Shown here one piece after another: positions 53,133 through 61,055 of a DNA stretch of 64,000 bases. Origin of the DNA: JACKAF01 sp041391485 (GTDB taxonomy: Bacteria; Bdellovibrionota; FAC87; UBA2466; JACKAF01). Position 1 is the stretch's first letter, and each line of letters begins with the position of its first letter. Under the pieces are notes generated by a model. The model searched no databases, was not told where the DNA came from, and worked only from the letters and a program-made list of their open reading frames with translations. Location: NCBI GenBank assembly GCA_041391485.1, contig JAWKNY010000016.1, positions 14,949 through 78,948 on the forward strand. The letters run 5' to 3'. A program made the position numbers and the translations under genes.

Positions 53133-53630
53133 CTAGGTACCGAAGATGGTTTCGAGTTCTTTCTCTACTTCTTTCTCTTCCACGTTCTGGGCCAGCGATA
53201 GCTCTTTCACCAGCAAGCTCTTGGCTTGATCCAGCAATTTGCGCTCGCCAAAGGAGAGATCTTTGTCGTGTTTGAGCAAAAATAGGGCACGTAGGACTTC
53301 GGCAATTTCCTGAACCTGGCCGGTATGGATTTTCTCCATATATTCCCGGTAACGACGGTTCCAGGTCTGATGGTCCACCTCATTGGGCTTCTTTTTGCGA
53401 AGGATCTTATAAACTTCTTCCACTTCTTTCTTCTTGATGATCGGGCGCAACCGTTGGCCGGACCCATCAATGGGAACGAAAACCTTCTTGGGCGCTCCGC
53501 TGTCGTGAATTTCTAGGATATAAAACCGTTGTTTGCCACCGGAACTAAAAGTACGCTCTTCTATTCCTTTGACTACTCCAACTCCGTGTGAGAGATGAAC
53601 CGCATTATCACCAACTTTGAAATGATGCAT
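53133..53630 (-). CDS. carD: CarD-family transcriptional regulator
   Basis: 165 residues. N-terminal RNA-polymerase-interacting domain (FKVGDNAVHLSHGVGVVKGI, RFYILEIHDSGAPKKVFVPID). The helical C-terminal DNA-binding domain contains the conserved Trp (DHQTWNRRYREYMEKIHTG) and DLSFGERKLLDQAKSLLVKEL. CarD/CdnL stabilises the open promoter complex, mainly at rRNA and housekeeping promoters. It heads the ispD-ispF-cysS unit. GAGGATATC just upstream serves as SD. Confidence 0.95.
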   Translation of the reverse strand: MHHFKVGDNAVHLSHGVGVVKGIEERTFSSGGKQRFYILEIHDSGAPKKVFVPIDGSGQRLRPIIKKKEVEEVYKILRKKKPNEVDHQTWNRRYREYMEKIHTGQVQEIAEVLRALFLLKHDKDLSFGERKLLDQAKSLLVKELSLAQNVEEKEVEKELETIFGT

Positions 53631-53737
53631 TTAAGATATCCTCTGTATTCGAGTAACAACAATCCCGGTCAACGCCTTATACCACATTTCGGGTCATTTT
53701 GCACCAGAGCCAGGCACGACTCACGCACGCAACAATA

Positions 53738-54379
53738 ATGGGCGAATCCGAAAACAACAATAAATCCAAATACTTAAAGCAACCCTCTCTCTTACTTGCC
53801 TCCGGCTCACCGCGTCGTCACTCTTTGCTAAAATCATTGGGATTTTTGTTCCATGTTGAAGTGTCGGGGGCGGAAGAAAAGGAAAGTGGATTGGGTCCGA
53901 CGGCTCTGGCCCTTGCGAACGCGGAGATAAAGGCGACCGAAGTCCTAGATCGATCGATTCGCGCGAATAACGCCTGGGTTATCGGCGCGGACACCGTTGT
54001 CTCGCTGGACGGCCAGCTTTTGGGAAAGCCGAAGAACCCTGAGGAAGTGGTCTCTCACCTGCGCACGCTTTCAGGAAAGACCCACGAGGTGGTCACCGGT
54101 CTCGCGCTTTTGAAGCGCGGGGAAAAGCCTCTATTAGAGGCGACCACAACAGCGGTCCGCTTTAAAAAACTGACGGAGAAAGAGATCCTCGCTTACTCCA
54201 AAACGGCCGAGCCCATGGATAAGGCTGGCTCGTACGCCATCCAGGGACTCGGGGCCCTTTTTGTTGAGAGCATCGAAGGCTCTTACACCAATGTGGTGGG
54301 GTTTCCGGTCGAGACCTTCTTGCGCCTTCTCCAAAAGGCAACGGGCGAGCACCCCTTCGACTGGTTTGCCCGGCCATGA
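53738..54379 (+). CDS. maf: Maf-family nucleotide pyrophosphatase
   Basis: 213 residues. LLLASGSPRRHSLLKSLGF (SxSPRR phosphate loop), ANAEIKATEV, VIGADTVVSLDGQLLGKPKN and DKAGSYAIQGLGALFVESI are Maf landmarks. The family hydrolyses dTTP/UTP or m7GTP-type non-canonical nucleotides and can affect septum formation. ATG 53738 is preferred over the TTG at 53699. Stop overlaps the next start by four bases. Confidence 0.94.
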   Translation: MGESENNNKSKYLKQPSLLLASGSPRRHSLLKSLGFLFHVEVSGAEEKESGLGPTALALANAEIKATEVLDRSIRANNAWVIGADTVVSLDGQLLGKPKNPEEVVSHLRTLSGKTHEVVTGLALLKRGEKPLLEATTTAVRFKKLTEKEILAYSKTAEPMDKAGSYAIQGLGALFVESIEGSYTNVVGFPVETFLRLLQKATGEHPFDWFARP

Positions 54380-55029
54380 GCATCGCCGCAAATCTTGCGC
54401 AGATTCACGAAACCATCCGGGCGGCGGGGCGAAAGCCTGAGGAAATCACCCTTATTGGGGCCGCCAAGTACCAGCCCATAGAGCGCATCCGGGAAGCGAT
54501 CCGCGCCGGATTGAAAGATATTGGCGATAACCAACTGCAAGCGGGAGAGAGCCTGAGGGAACAGCTTAAAGAAGCCGTTCAGTGGCATTTTATCGGCCAC
54601 ATCCAGAGTCGGAAAGCCAAAGGGCTTATCGACTATTCCCTGATCCACAGTCTGGAGAGGCTTAAGGTCGCAGAAATTCTGCAACGATCGCTGGAAAGCA
54701 CGGCAGCCCAAACGCTCAACGTACTCGTGGAAATTAACGTCGGGGAGGAAAGCACCAAGTCCGGGATCGCCGCGTCGGAACTAAAGGCTTTTCTCAAAGC
54801 GCTCGCCGCATTCGACAGACTAAAACCTCTTGGGCTGATGTGCATGCCTCCGCCGCTCAACCCGGTAGAGGGGAGACGCCCGTTTTTTCGCACGTTGCGT
54901 CGGCTCGCCGAGGAGAACCACCTCTCCCTGCTCTCTATGGGCACGAGTGAAGATTATGCGGTGGCCGTGGAGGAAGGGGCGACTCATGTCCGAGTGGGGT
55001 CCTGCCTTTTCGGCGAGCGCGTGCGATGA
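54376..55029 (+). CDS. Pyridoxal-phosphate homeostasis protein (YggS/PLPBP)
   Basis: 217 residues. TLIGAAKYQPIERIREAIRA contains the PLP-binding Lys (usually AVSKxxP; here GAAKYQP). DIGDNQLQAGESLREQL, WHFIGHIQSRKAK, VEINVGEESTKSGI and LSMGTSEDYAVAVEEGATHVRVGS complete the COG0325 pattern. It keeps free PLP low. Common neighbour of cell-division genes; here it is followed by divIVA. Confidence 0.94.
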   Translation: MSIAANLAQIHETIRAAGRKPEEITLIGAAKYQPIERIREAIRAGLKDIGDNQLQAGESLREQLKEAVQWHFIGHIQSRKAKGLIDYSLIHSLERLKVAEILQRSLESTAAQTLNVLVEINVGEESTKSGIAASELKAFLKALAAFDRLKPLGLMCMPPPLNPVEGRRPFFRTLRRLAEENHLSLLSMGTSEDYAVAVEEGATHVRVGSCLFGERVR

Positions 55030-55074
55030 CTTGGTGCCCGTTAACGCGCCTCCTAAGGTTGTGATATGCTTGGG

Positions 55075-55097
55075 GCAATTCCATCTAGGAGAATTGC
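55075..55097 (+). promoter_or_regulatory. Hairpin around the divIVA ribosome binding site
   Basis: GCAATTC (55075-55081) pairs perfectly with GAATTGC (55091-55097), ending just before the divIVA ATG 55098. The AGGAG of the SD falls in the 9-base loop and the first stem base. Weak stem, so a modest effect at most. Confidence 0.4.
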
Positions 55098-55622
55098 ATG
55101 CAAGACAAAGAAAGCCTTTCGACTCAGCTCACTCCCATTCAGATCCGTACCAAGGAATTTAATAAATCGCTTTGGGGTTACACGCCCAAAGAGGTCGCCG
55201 AGTTCTTAGAAAGTCTTGCTGCTCAGTGGGAAGCTAAGAATGCGGAAGAGCGAAAGCTCCTCAATAAGATTAAGCTCCTCGAAGAGGACCTTAGAGAATG
55301 GAAGGATCGGGAAGACAAGCTCATCCAACTCCGGGAAGGCGCCAAGATCAAAGCCCAGGAAATTGAGGCCCAGGCCACAAAAGACGCTTCACTTTTCTTG
55401 AAATCCGTTCAGGAGCGCGCCGAACAGATTCGCCTCAAAACAGAAGAGTGGTTGGAGCGGGTGATCGCTGAAGTCGACAAAACCGAATCGCGCAAACGGC
55501 AATTGGTAGAAGCACTCAAATCGACACTAGACGAGCACTACGCGATTCTGTCGGACGAGCAGTCCTTGCCTGCGCTTGGGTTGGATCTGTCCTCTTTGCA
55601 AGGCGCAAAAAGCACAAACTAA
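55098..55622 (+). CDS. DivIVA-family coiled-coil protein
   Basis: 174 residues. The N-terminal DivIVA lipid-binding motif ends in FNKSLWGYTPKEVAEFLESL. Long heptad coiled coils follow (about 40-150; ERKLLNKIKLLEEDLREW and AQEIEAQATKDASLFLKSVQ). The family senses membrane curvature and recruits partners to poles and septa. Presence in a Gram-negative is typical of delta-type lineages. An SD (AGGAGA, 55087-55092) lies in the loop of a hairpin just before the ATG. Confidence 0.9.
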   Translation: MQDKESLSTQLTPIQIRTKEFNKSLWGYTPKEVAEFLESLAAQWEAKNAEERKLLNKIKLLEEDLREWKDREDKLIQLREGAKIKAQEIEAQATKDASLFLKSVQERAEQIRLKTEEWLERVIAEVDKTESRKRQLVEALKSTLDEHYAILSDEQSLPALGLDLSSLQGAKSTN

Positions 55623-56050
55623 CTTTCTTGCACGGAGCCCATTCGACTTTTTATTGGCCGAATTAGCTCCAACGTAACGAAATTGATGGCGGTCAGTACA
55701 AACGCTATTTCAAATCGATTCCAGGCGACGGCCATGCCGATGGCTCCGACGTTCCATAGACTGGCGGCGGTAGCTGTCCCATGGGCTTCTCGCCCTACTT
55801 TCAAGATGGCTCCACCACCGATAAAGCCAATACCCGTCATCAGTCCATACATAAGCCGGGAGTACGCTTCATCACCCGATAAGACGCTGGCCCCGGTGAG
55901 CATGAAACCGCACGCACCTACAGCCACTAAAGGAAACGTTCTCAAGCCGGCGCTCTCTGCGTTCTTCTCCCGTTCCCACCCGATCGGTAGAGCGAGAAGA
56001 TAAGCCACCAGCAGGTGCCATAAGTTACTGAGCGCTGTTTCAAATTGCAT
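55619..56050 (-). CDS. MgtC/SapB-family membrane protein
   Basis: 143 residues with four membrane helices: LWHLLVAYLLALPIGWERE, LVAVGACGFMLTGAS, GLMTGIGFIGGGAILKVG, AASLWNVGAIGMAVAWN. The motif GIGFIGGGAIL is diagnostic of MgtC. It affects Mg2+ homeostasis or ATP synthase inhibition in pathogens; in other bacteria it is poorly known. Lacks the C-terminal cytoplasmic domain of Salmonella MgtC. Two leader hairpins precede it. Confidence 0.93.
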   Translation of the reverse strand: MQFETALSNLWHLLVAYLLALPIGWEREKNAESAGLRTFPLVAVGACGFMLTGASVLSGDEAYSRLMYGLMTGIGFIGGGAILKVGREAHGTATAASLWNVGAIGMAVAWNRFEIAFVLTAINFVTLELIRPIKSRMGSVQES

Positions 56051-56066
56051 GACTCCTCCTGTAACC

Positions 56067-56117
56067 GACCTGTCACGGACTGAGATCAGAACAGGTCACC
56101 TCCGTCGCAACCGACGG
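56067..56117 (-). promoter_or_regulatory. mgtC-type gene leader with two stem-loops
   Basis: In minus-strand order: CCGTCG (stem 56117-56112 with 56107-56102, loop GTTG), then GACCTGT paired with ACAGGTC (56097-56091 with 56073-56067, 17-base loop), then AGGAGG as SD. mgtC leaders elsewhere control expression by Mg2+ or proline; a similar role here is inference. Confidence 0.45.
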
Positions 56118-56158
56118 CTACGTCTTTCCTTTAAATGAAATTGCAAATTGGAGGCCAG

Positions 56159-56944
56159 TTAGGGGTTGGGGAGGAGTTTTGCGACGCTTTGCGAGTCCAC
56201 CCAGGCAGCGACGGGAAAGTCGATCTGCGTGGTGGTATTTTTTTGCTTCAAGATGCGCACCAAGGTCCCTGAGGGGAGTTTAACAAGAGGCTTTTCGGGA
56301 TCGCCATCGGTAAAAGTCTGCACAGAACCTTCAGACGATTTCAGTATTCCAACTTTGGGGTAGGCTCTGCGGTTAAGATGCAAGAGCACAGAGCAAAGAC
56401 AAAGTACGATGGCAAAGCTCCAATAGCCTACCATGGCTGCCGGCGGGACATTTAATTTGGGGAACAGGTAGCGGAGAGCGCCCAATAATAGAATCCAAAA
56501 ACAGAGCACTGCAAGGAGTAGCCTAAGATTGGGGCCGGCGAGGATATAGCTTCGGAACCCCCACTCCCGACTGAGCTGATCTTTATTTCCAAGGCGTGTT
56601 TCTAGTTGCTTCAAATCACGCAGGTAAGACAGCGTTTGGAGAAACGAACCAGAAGTTTCCGCTGCCAATACGGTGTTTTCTATTGCGGAGGGAAAGTCTT
56701 CCGCTTTCCACGCGCCGTAAGCCAAATTGCGGTAAGCCGAATCGGAGCGCACCCCGTACGAAGCCGCTACGGCGTTCCACTCTTCGTACAGCCTCTTGCG
56801 CATTTCCCAAGACGTGGCTGTATCGCTGGCGGATTGCCAGAGCGTGTCCAAGGGCGCTAGCTGTGCCGGATTCGCCGTTGCCGTTTGGCTGAGACAAATC
56901 CAGACCCATACGCCGAGAATGGCCCCTGCAAATTTAGAAGACAT
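56159..56944 (-). CDS. BatE-like TPR/SH3 membrane protein
   Basis: 261 residues. Signal peptide (GAILGVWVWICLSQTATA). A helical TPR-like region follows (ASYGVRSDSAYRNLAYGAWK, DFPSAIENTVLAAETSGSF), then two membrane helices (LLLAVLCFWILLLGALRYLF, YWSFAIVLCLCSVLLHL). A C-terminal SH3-like end has KLPSGTLVRILKQKN and FPVAAWVDSQSVAKLL. This order matches BatE of the Bacteroides aerotolerance (BatABCDE) system, but no batA-D genes are in the window. A short upstream ATG (56959) is possible. Confidence 0.6.
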   Translation of the reverse strand: MSSKFAGAILGVWVWICLSQTATANPAQLAPLDTLWQSASDTATSWEMRKRLYEEWNAVAASYGVRSDSAYRNLAYGAWKAEDFPSAIENTVLAAETSGSFLQTLSYLRDLKQLETRLGNKDQLSREWGFRSYILAGPNLRLLLAVLCFWILLLGALRYLFPKLNVPPAAMVGYWSFAIVLCLCSVLLHLNRRAYPKVGILKSSEGSVQTFTDGDPEKPLVKLPSGTLVRILKQKNTTTQIDFPVAAWVDSQSVAKLLPNP

Positions 56945-56998
56945 ACTTCGCCCCCGCACTTTTAGTGCGTCTGCAGTTAGGATTATTTTTTGTGCGAT

Positions 56999-57439
56999 TT
57001 AGTAGCGGACTTCGTACTTCTCTTCCAAGGCTTGGACCAAAGTACGCAGCTCGTCCAGACGCTCGCGTAATTCTTGGTTCTGTCGCTGTAGAAGGGCGAG
57101 TCTCTCATCTTTTTCTCTGAGAGTTCGCTCGTAGGCCGCAGTAACGATCCGAACAGCGGGATCAATGGCACCGGCGGGAGCCGCTTTGGGTGTTGAGTTC
57201 ACGGTTGTAGTTGCCGGCGCTGTAGGCCGGATAGGGCTCGTTTGCATGGTGTTCATTGATTTATCTAAATCATCCAGCAGCAACAAATAGCGTCCGTTTT
57301 CCAACTTATACTGAATGCTGTTGCTTTTGATTTTTCGTCGGATGGTACTGGTGCTGACTCCGGTCTTTACGGAATACTCCGTAAGGGGGAGCCACTGTCC
57401 ACTACTCTCATCGCACGTCTGACGATCGTGCTGTGCCAT
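56999..57439 (-). CDS. HTH DNA-binding protein with C-terminal coiled coil
   Basis: 146 residues. N-terminal HTH of the MerR/excisionase type: WLPLTEYSVKTGVSTSTIRRKIKS, then a wing-like YKLENGRYLLLLDDL. A Pro/Thr/Ala linker follows, then a coiled coil TLREKDERLALLQRQNQELR. The layout matches small regulators that oligomerise through the coil. Function unknown. Divergent from the PilZ region with a shared TATAAT. Confidence 0.7.
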   Translation of the reverse strand: MAQHDRQTCDESSGQWLPLTEYSVKTGVSTSTIRRKIKSNSIQYKLENGRYLLLLDDLDKSMNTMQTSPIRPTAPATTTVNSTPKAAPAGAIDPAVRIVTAAYERTLREKDERLALLQRQNQELRERLDELRTLVQALEEKYEVRY

Positions 57440-57473
57440 GAGAGTCTCCCTGAAGATAGTGGGATAGTTTCAT

Positions 57474-57479
57474 TATAAT
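57474..57479. promoter_or_regulatory. Divergent -10 element
   Basis: TATAAT at 57474-57479 on the plus strand; the overlapping ATTATA at 57472-57477 reads TATAAT on the minus strand towards the HTH gene. Neither -35 is strong. A second plus-strand candidate is TACAAT at 57500-57505. Confidence 0.4.
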
Positions 57480-57519
57480 CTGAATTCCGGTCGTTGTGGT
57501 ACAATTAAAAAAGACCCGC

Positions 57520-57794
57520 ATGTTTCAAACCACAATCAAACTCGTCTCTTTGTTGGACTGGTGCTGTTTCTAAGTCAGTTTCAAATCGGGATGCAGCGAT
57601 TGGCGCAACCGAAAAATACGAAGCTCTGAACATCGTGTCGGACCGGACTCTAGAAAGCCGTTTCGGCGATCGGCGACATAGAGTTGGTCGGTAAACGCAA
57701 GCCGCCAGAAAAAGCAGAGGATTCAAAACCCACTCACGATGAGGAATCCATCTCCGACGAAGATCGCCAGTCCCTAATGCAACTACTTCAATGA
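57520..57794 (+). pseudogene. Possible small ORF with frame breaks upstream of the PilZ gene
   Basis: No single frame is open. Joining frames gives a hypothetical polypeptide of about 90 residues: MFQTTIKLVSLLDW, then AVSKSVSNRDAAIGATEKYE, then AVSAIGDIELVGKRKPPEKA and ESISDEDRQSLMQLLQ to TGA 57792-57794. The last segment is acidic and clearly protein-like and is coupled to the next gene by its GAGG SD. At least two indels are needed, so it may be a decayed gene or an error-rich stretch. Confidence 0.3.
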
Positions 57795-57805
57795 GGTAAG
57801 CGATC

Positions 57806-58339
57806 ATGTCCATGGTCGATAGACGCAAGGATTACAGACTCCGTACCACGATCGAGTTATCTTCTCAGACGGCAAGACGTCCAAGACCGCCTACGCGGGC
57901 AACTTCAGCCGCGGTGGTATCTTCGTGTTGACGCTGGATCCTTACCCTATCGATACTATCGTCACGACGACCTTTTTGTTACCCAATCAAACTGGCAGCA
58001 TGTCCGTTAAAGCTCGGCTGGCTCACATTGTTTTCGACGAAGCAGCGATGCGAAGTGGATTGCGGCGCAGGACTTCAATTTCTAGAGCTGAATGAATCCC
58101 AAAAATCTATTTCTGAACCCTGCAAGATATTGAACGAAAAGATGGGATACCTGGAACTTAAAAAGATCCTCTCTGACAAGCCCAACCTGAGTGAAGTCCA
58201 ACGTTATCTCCAACGCATGCCGGCCTTACAAGGGCTGGACCTTTTGGAGCTTCGCTACCGCGTGAACCGCATCTGCACGCTCTTTGAGCCGGATGAGATC
58301 TCCGAATTCAGTGGTGCCGACTCCGAACTCGGCCTCTAG
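57806..58339 (+). CDS. PilZ-domain protein, two frame breaks
   Basis: About 177 residues when repaired at about 57857-57862 and about 58035-58060. The c-di-GMP-binding PilZ features are the N-terminal RRKDYRLRTT (RxxxR), NFSRGGIFVLTL (the D/NxSxxG loop) and, after the second break, GAGLQFLELNES. A C-terminal helical extension follows (MGYLELKKILSDKPNLSEVQ). PilZ proteins sense c-di-GMP and affect motility or secretion. SD GAGG before ATG 57806. The stop TAG is the first TAG of a dispersed repeat copy. Errors or decay cannot be separated here. Confidence 0.65.
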
Positions 58340-58370
58340 GTACGTTCCTTTTACATCCCCTGTGGATAAC
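58336..58370 (+). repeat. Dispersed element, copy 3 (clustered)
   Basis: Reads CTAGGTACGTTCC (missing CCA relative to copy 1), continues CTTTTACATCCCC, and ends TGTGGATAAC with a perfect reverse DnaA box. Begins at the stop codon of the PilZ gene, as copy 2 does at its gene. Confidence 0.7.
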
Positions 58371-58381
58371 TCCCCTTTTTA

Positions 58382-58419
58382 TGTACCACTTTCCCAATGG
58401 CACACGCCTGTGGATAACT
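58382..58419 (+). repeat. Dispersed element, copy 4 (clustered)
   Basis: Reads TGTACCACTTTCCC, continues AATGGCACACGCC and ends TGTGGATAAC. In direct orientation with copy 3 and inverted relative to copy 5; the palindrome GGCGCGCGCC (58424-58433) lies between copies 4 and 5. Third perfect DnaA-box sequence in the window. Confidence 0.7.
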
Positions 58420-58433
58420 GCGCGGCGCGCGCC

Positions 58434-58472
58434 GTAATCCACAGCTTTGTGCAAAAGACGTGGTACCTTTTC
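58434..58472 (-). repeat. Dispersed element, copy 5 (inverted)
   Basis: On the minus strand: AGGTACCACGTC, then TTTTGCACAAAGC, then TGTGGATTAC (DnaA box with one mismatch). With copy 4 it forms an imperfect 19-bp inverted repeat that could extrude a cruciform or, as RNA, a long hairpin. Confidence 0.7.
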
Positions 58473-58805
58473 TAGACATGGAGTCTTACGATTTAAAACA
58501 AGTAGTTAGGCGAGATTCCAGAGCGTAGACAGAGCTGATTACTGAGTTCGACAGGTGAGTAATTCCCTAGTCGCCTTGAAAACACTAAACCTTTAAAATC
58601 CATCACTTTTACTGTTGTTTTCCTATGCATTCTGGCTGTGTGGTGTCGAACCCCTACTGAAACTCTACAGATCGGCGTGGGGGGCGAAGACAAAATGAAC
58701 ACATAATGGTTTCGTGTCCTTACCGCTCTCTGAAGTTGGAATCAGCCTTGCATATACCACATGAGTACCAGCAGACGTTTACATGCAGTGGATGGAGTAG
58801 AGCCA
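58473..58805 (+). other. Intergenic stretch without a convincing gene
   Basis: 333 bp. A hydrophobic stretch (SITFTVVFLCILAVWC, about 58597-58645, plus strand) resembles a lipoprotein signal but has no start codon and is followed by a TAA after about 20 more residues. It could be a remnant. Nothing else recognised. Confidence 0.3.
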
Positions 58806-59271
58806 TGAAGGGGAAGAATTTTGTTTGTTATTAGGAAATGGTGGGTGCTAGCGGTAGTTCACTCTCGCTTTGTCTTTGACGAGCTGTTCGAAGCGATCAA
58901 CCTACTTTCTAATACCTTTGGTTTCGGATATTGCGACGGTACCCTTGGCAGCTTTGATGTGTACACAATTCCTAAGGGGAACGGTGTCGATGTGGACTTG
59001 GTCATTATTCCTTACCAAGCCGCAGCGGAACATCATTCAGATCGGTATCGTAAACAGCGAAGTCGCTTATAAAGTGACGACGTATCAAGCCGTGGTCCAG
59101 GTCGATGCAGAAATTGCAGGCCAAATCACCATTTCAGACGTAGCCAACTATGATGTTCTCGCCATTCGCCCTTTTACAACGGGCGGCTTCCTTGATGGAA
59201 ACACGGGCGCTGATTCGATTTGCGCTTTGCCGGTCCCTCCGGGATTCGGTAGCGGCTTCGGCAGCTTCTAG
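58806..59271 (+). CDS. Uncharacterised protein, frame breaks
   Basis: Two open frames must be joined near 59010-59020. The first gives FVFDELFEAINLLSNTFGFG and FDVYTIPKGNGVDVDLVIIP. The second gives RNIIQIGIVNSEVAYKVTTY, ISDVANYDVLAIRPFTTGGF and the C-terminus PPGFGSGFGSF. The start is uncertain; ATG 58806 needs one more indel. Beta-rich with a Gly/Phe end. No family recognised. A terminator hairpin follows at 59300-59335. Confidence 0.4.
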
Positions 59272-59299
59272 TAAGTCACCAAATAGTTTGTTCGAACGG

Positions 59300-59335
59300 G
59301 GAAAAGACACCGTGGTAGCCGTGTGCGTCTTTTCC
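59300..59335. terminator. Bidirectional terminator hairpin
   Basis: GGAAAAGAC (59300-59308) pairs with GTCTTTTCC (59327-59335), with partial inner pairing (CCGTGG/CCGTGT area). Pyrimidine/T-rich TCTTTCTTATTTTCTC follows on the plus strand. Lies between the convergent uncharacterised gene and the glpC-like gene, whose stop is at 59342. Confidence 0.7.
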
Positions 59336-59341
59336 TCTTTC

Positions 59342-59681
59342 TTATTTTCTCTCAACATGCTTGCGACGCTCGGCGACGGTTGCACCGCCATTTGCGTGGA
59401 CTGGAACATGCGTCGGGCATTCGACCGTACAAGCCGCACATTCCAAACAGGGTAACCATTCATCGAAAAAATATTCCGACTCGTGCGCCGAGCGCCCAAA
59501 CCCGAGCAATACAAACTTGGGTTCAAAGCCTGCCGGGGCCCGTCCGGTGGCGATCGCCTCGCACGAAAAGGTACACAGTGAGCACACCTGACAACGTTGA
59601 AACTCGGGAAAACGCTTGCGCTCTTCTATCCCTACCGGCGTGATATTATTTATCGCTTTTGAAAATTCTGAAGGAACTCAT
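59342..59681 (-). CDS. Short GlpC/HdrC-like di-[4Fe-4S] protein, one frame break near the start
   Basis: About 110-113 residues. Two ferredoxin-type clusters: CQVCSLCTFSCEA and CLECAACTVECPTHVPVHA (CxxCxxC...C), separated by about 43 residues as in the N-terminus of GlpC and in HdrC. After the second cluster only about 20 residues follow (VAERRKHVERK) before TAA at 59342; the two CCG domains of full GlpC (about 400 aa) are absent. The start is probably ATG 59681 with a one-base indel near 59650; no in-frame start exists otherwise. Third gene after GlpA- and GlpB-like genes, so probably an electron carrier from G3P dehydrogenase to quinone. Confidence 0.65.
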
Positions 59682-59770
59682 TCAATCCCGGCTTCTTTTT
59701 CCAGAAAAAGAGAACGCGCTTGATAAGGTGAACGAAGAAGAGCGAAGGCGAGAACTAGCTTCGCCTCAGT

Positions 59771-61055
59771 TTACTGCCCACGGATTCCGTGCCCTCCTGA
59801 GTAAACCATATAGCCAAGACCCACGCTCCCGGGCGGGAAATCAGAATCCGCCCAAGACACTGCCGCAGGCAAATAGATTCTTGTAGACGGGCTTGCCATC
59901 GGCGCCTACCGATTTGCCAGCTCGCATCTACCCACACTCCCAACTGCGACCAAGCTTGGGGCTCAAAAAACCCCCGGTCCGACCACGGTAGCTCCGCCCG
60001 CCGACCCACGCCCTCTTCCTGACGAGACTGGCTAAAGGCAACCCGAACAAGGGCTCGGCCAGATCTTCGTACTGCAGCTCCACGCCACCGCCAAAATACT
60101 TTCCACTCGCGAGTACGTAGCGATGGGACTTGAGTTTGCGCGGTTCCTTGTCCCCACCGTTCCAGTATTCCACTCCCACGATTTTTCCGTCTGCCCTCTC
60201 CGCTCGAATGTGTTCAGCCGTAAAGCACGGAATACCCATTCGCTTTAAAGCCGCAAAGATAGCGTCCTGCAGTCGTTTACCGGGAACGGCCTCCACCGTT
60301 CCCAAACACTCGGAAACAGGTTTCTGCAATTCCTGCTGCAAGTTTTCAAGTGGCTTCATGTCTAGAAAAAGCGGCGGCAAAAGAACTCCGTCAAAGCTCT
60401 CCGCCATTTTCGCAACAGACTTCACAAACTTCTCACGAAACTCTGCATCTCTTTGCAGCCGAACCGCCACTACAGGAAGGGGCGCGTCCGGCATCGCCGG
60501 CAAGTCACTTAGCTCGACCGCCTCAACTTTTACACGGGTCTCAAAATTCGTTTCGGCGTTCTGCTCCCATTGACGGCAAAGCGCTTTTGCCATTATCCGC
60601 CAGGACGGGTGGAACGCGAACGCCAACCTCTTGTCCGCCAACGCCCCCAGCTCGACTCCCGCCTGGACGGACTGAGCGATGTGCACCTGCTTCCAATGCC
60701 CATTGCTCACGGGAAGAACGAGAGCTTTGTCCCAACACATTTTTAGCGGTAATCCGAGCGCTCTTTCAAAACCCATGAACACACGTTGCACATCCACCGG
60801 CGACGGCGTACTGCCCGGATTGGCCAAGATCTTGGAATACGCATTTTTCCAATCGGGGTGCTGCGTTCGGGAAGCAAAGTCCGTAGGAGCCGCTTTCGTC
60901 GACGGCCGCCCAAAATCAAAAGCCCCGGAAGATACGGCAGTGGCTCCGACCCCGCGGCTCAGAACCGCAACGGAAATTCCCTGCTCTTTTGCCGCCACCG
61001 CCGCCGCAAACCCGGCAGCGCCACTTCCCAAAACCAAAAGCTCAAAGGTCTCCAT
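59771..61055 (-). CDS. GlpB-like subunit of glycerol-3-phosphate dehydrogenase, frame breaks near the 3' end
   Basis: About 428 residues. ATG 61055 overlaps the glpA-like gene by 14 bases. FELLVLGSGAAGFAAAVAAK is the FAD-type Rossmann loop. PLFLDMKPLENLQQEL and CLGTVEAVPGKRLQDAIFAA follow GlpB. The C-terminus needs repair at about 60005-60050, at about 59905-59915 and at about 59850: GFFEPQAWSQLGVWVDASWQ, then GADGKPVYKNLFACGSVLGG and GHGIRGQ to TAA 59771. The NLFACGSVLGGFD end matches E. coli GlpB. GlpB is an FMN subunit of anaerobic G3P dehydrogenase. Confidence 0.75.

Noticed and set aside
58336..58472. Cluster of DnaA boxes as chromosomal origin
   Set aside because: No dnaA, dnaN, gyrB, gidA or parAB genes, no clear AT-rich unwinding region, and the boxes belong to a dispersed repeat also found elsewhere in the window.
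59134..59526. Minus-strand frame continuing beyond the glpC-like gene
   Set aside because: It crosses the terminator hairpin and is the reverse shadow of the plus-strand uncharacterised gene.
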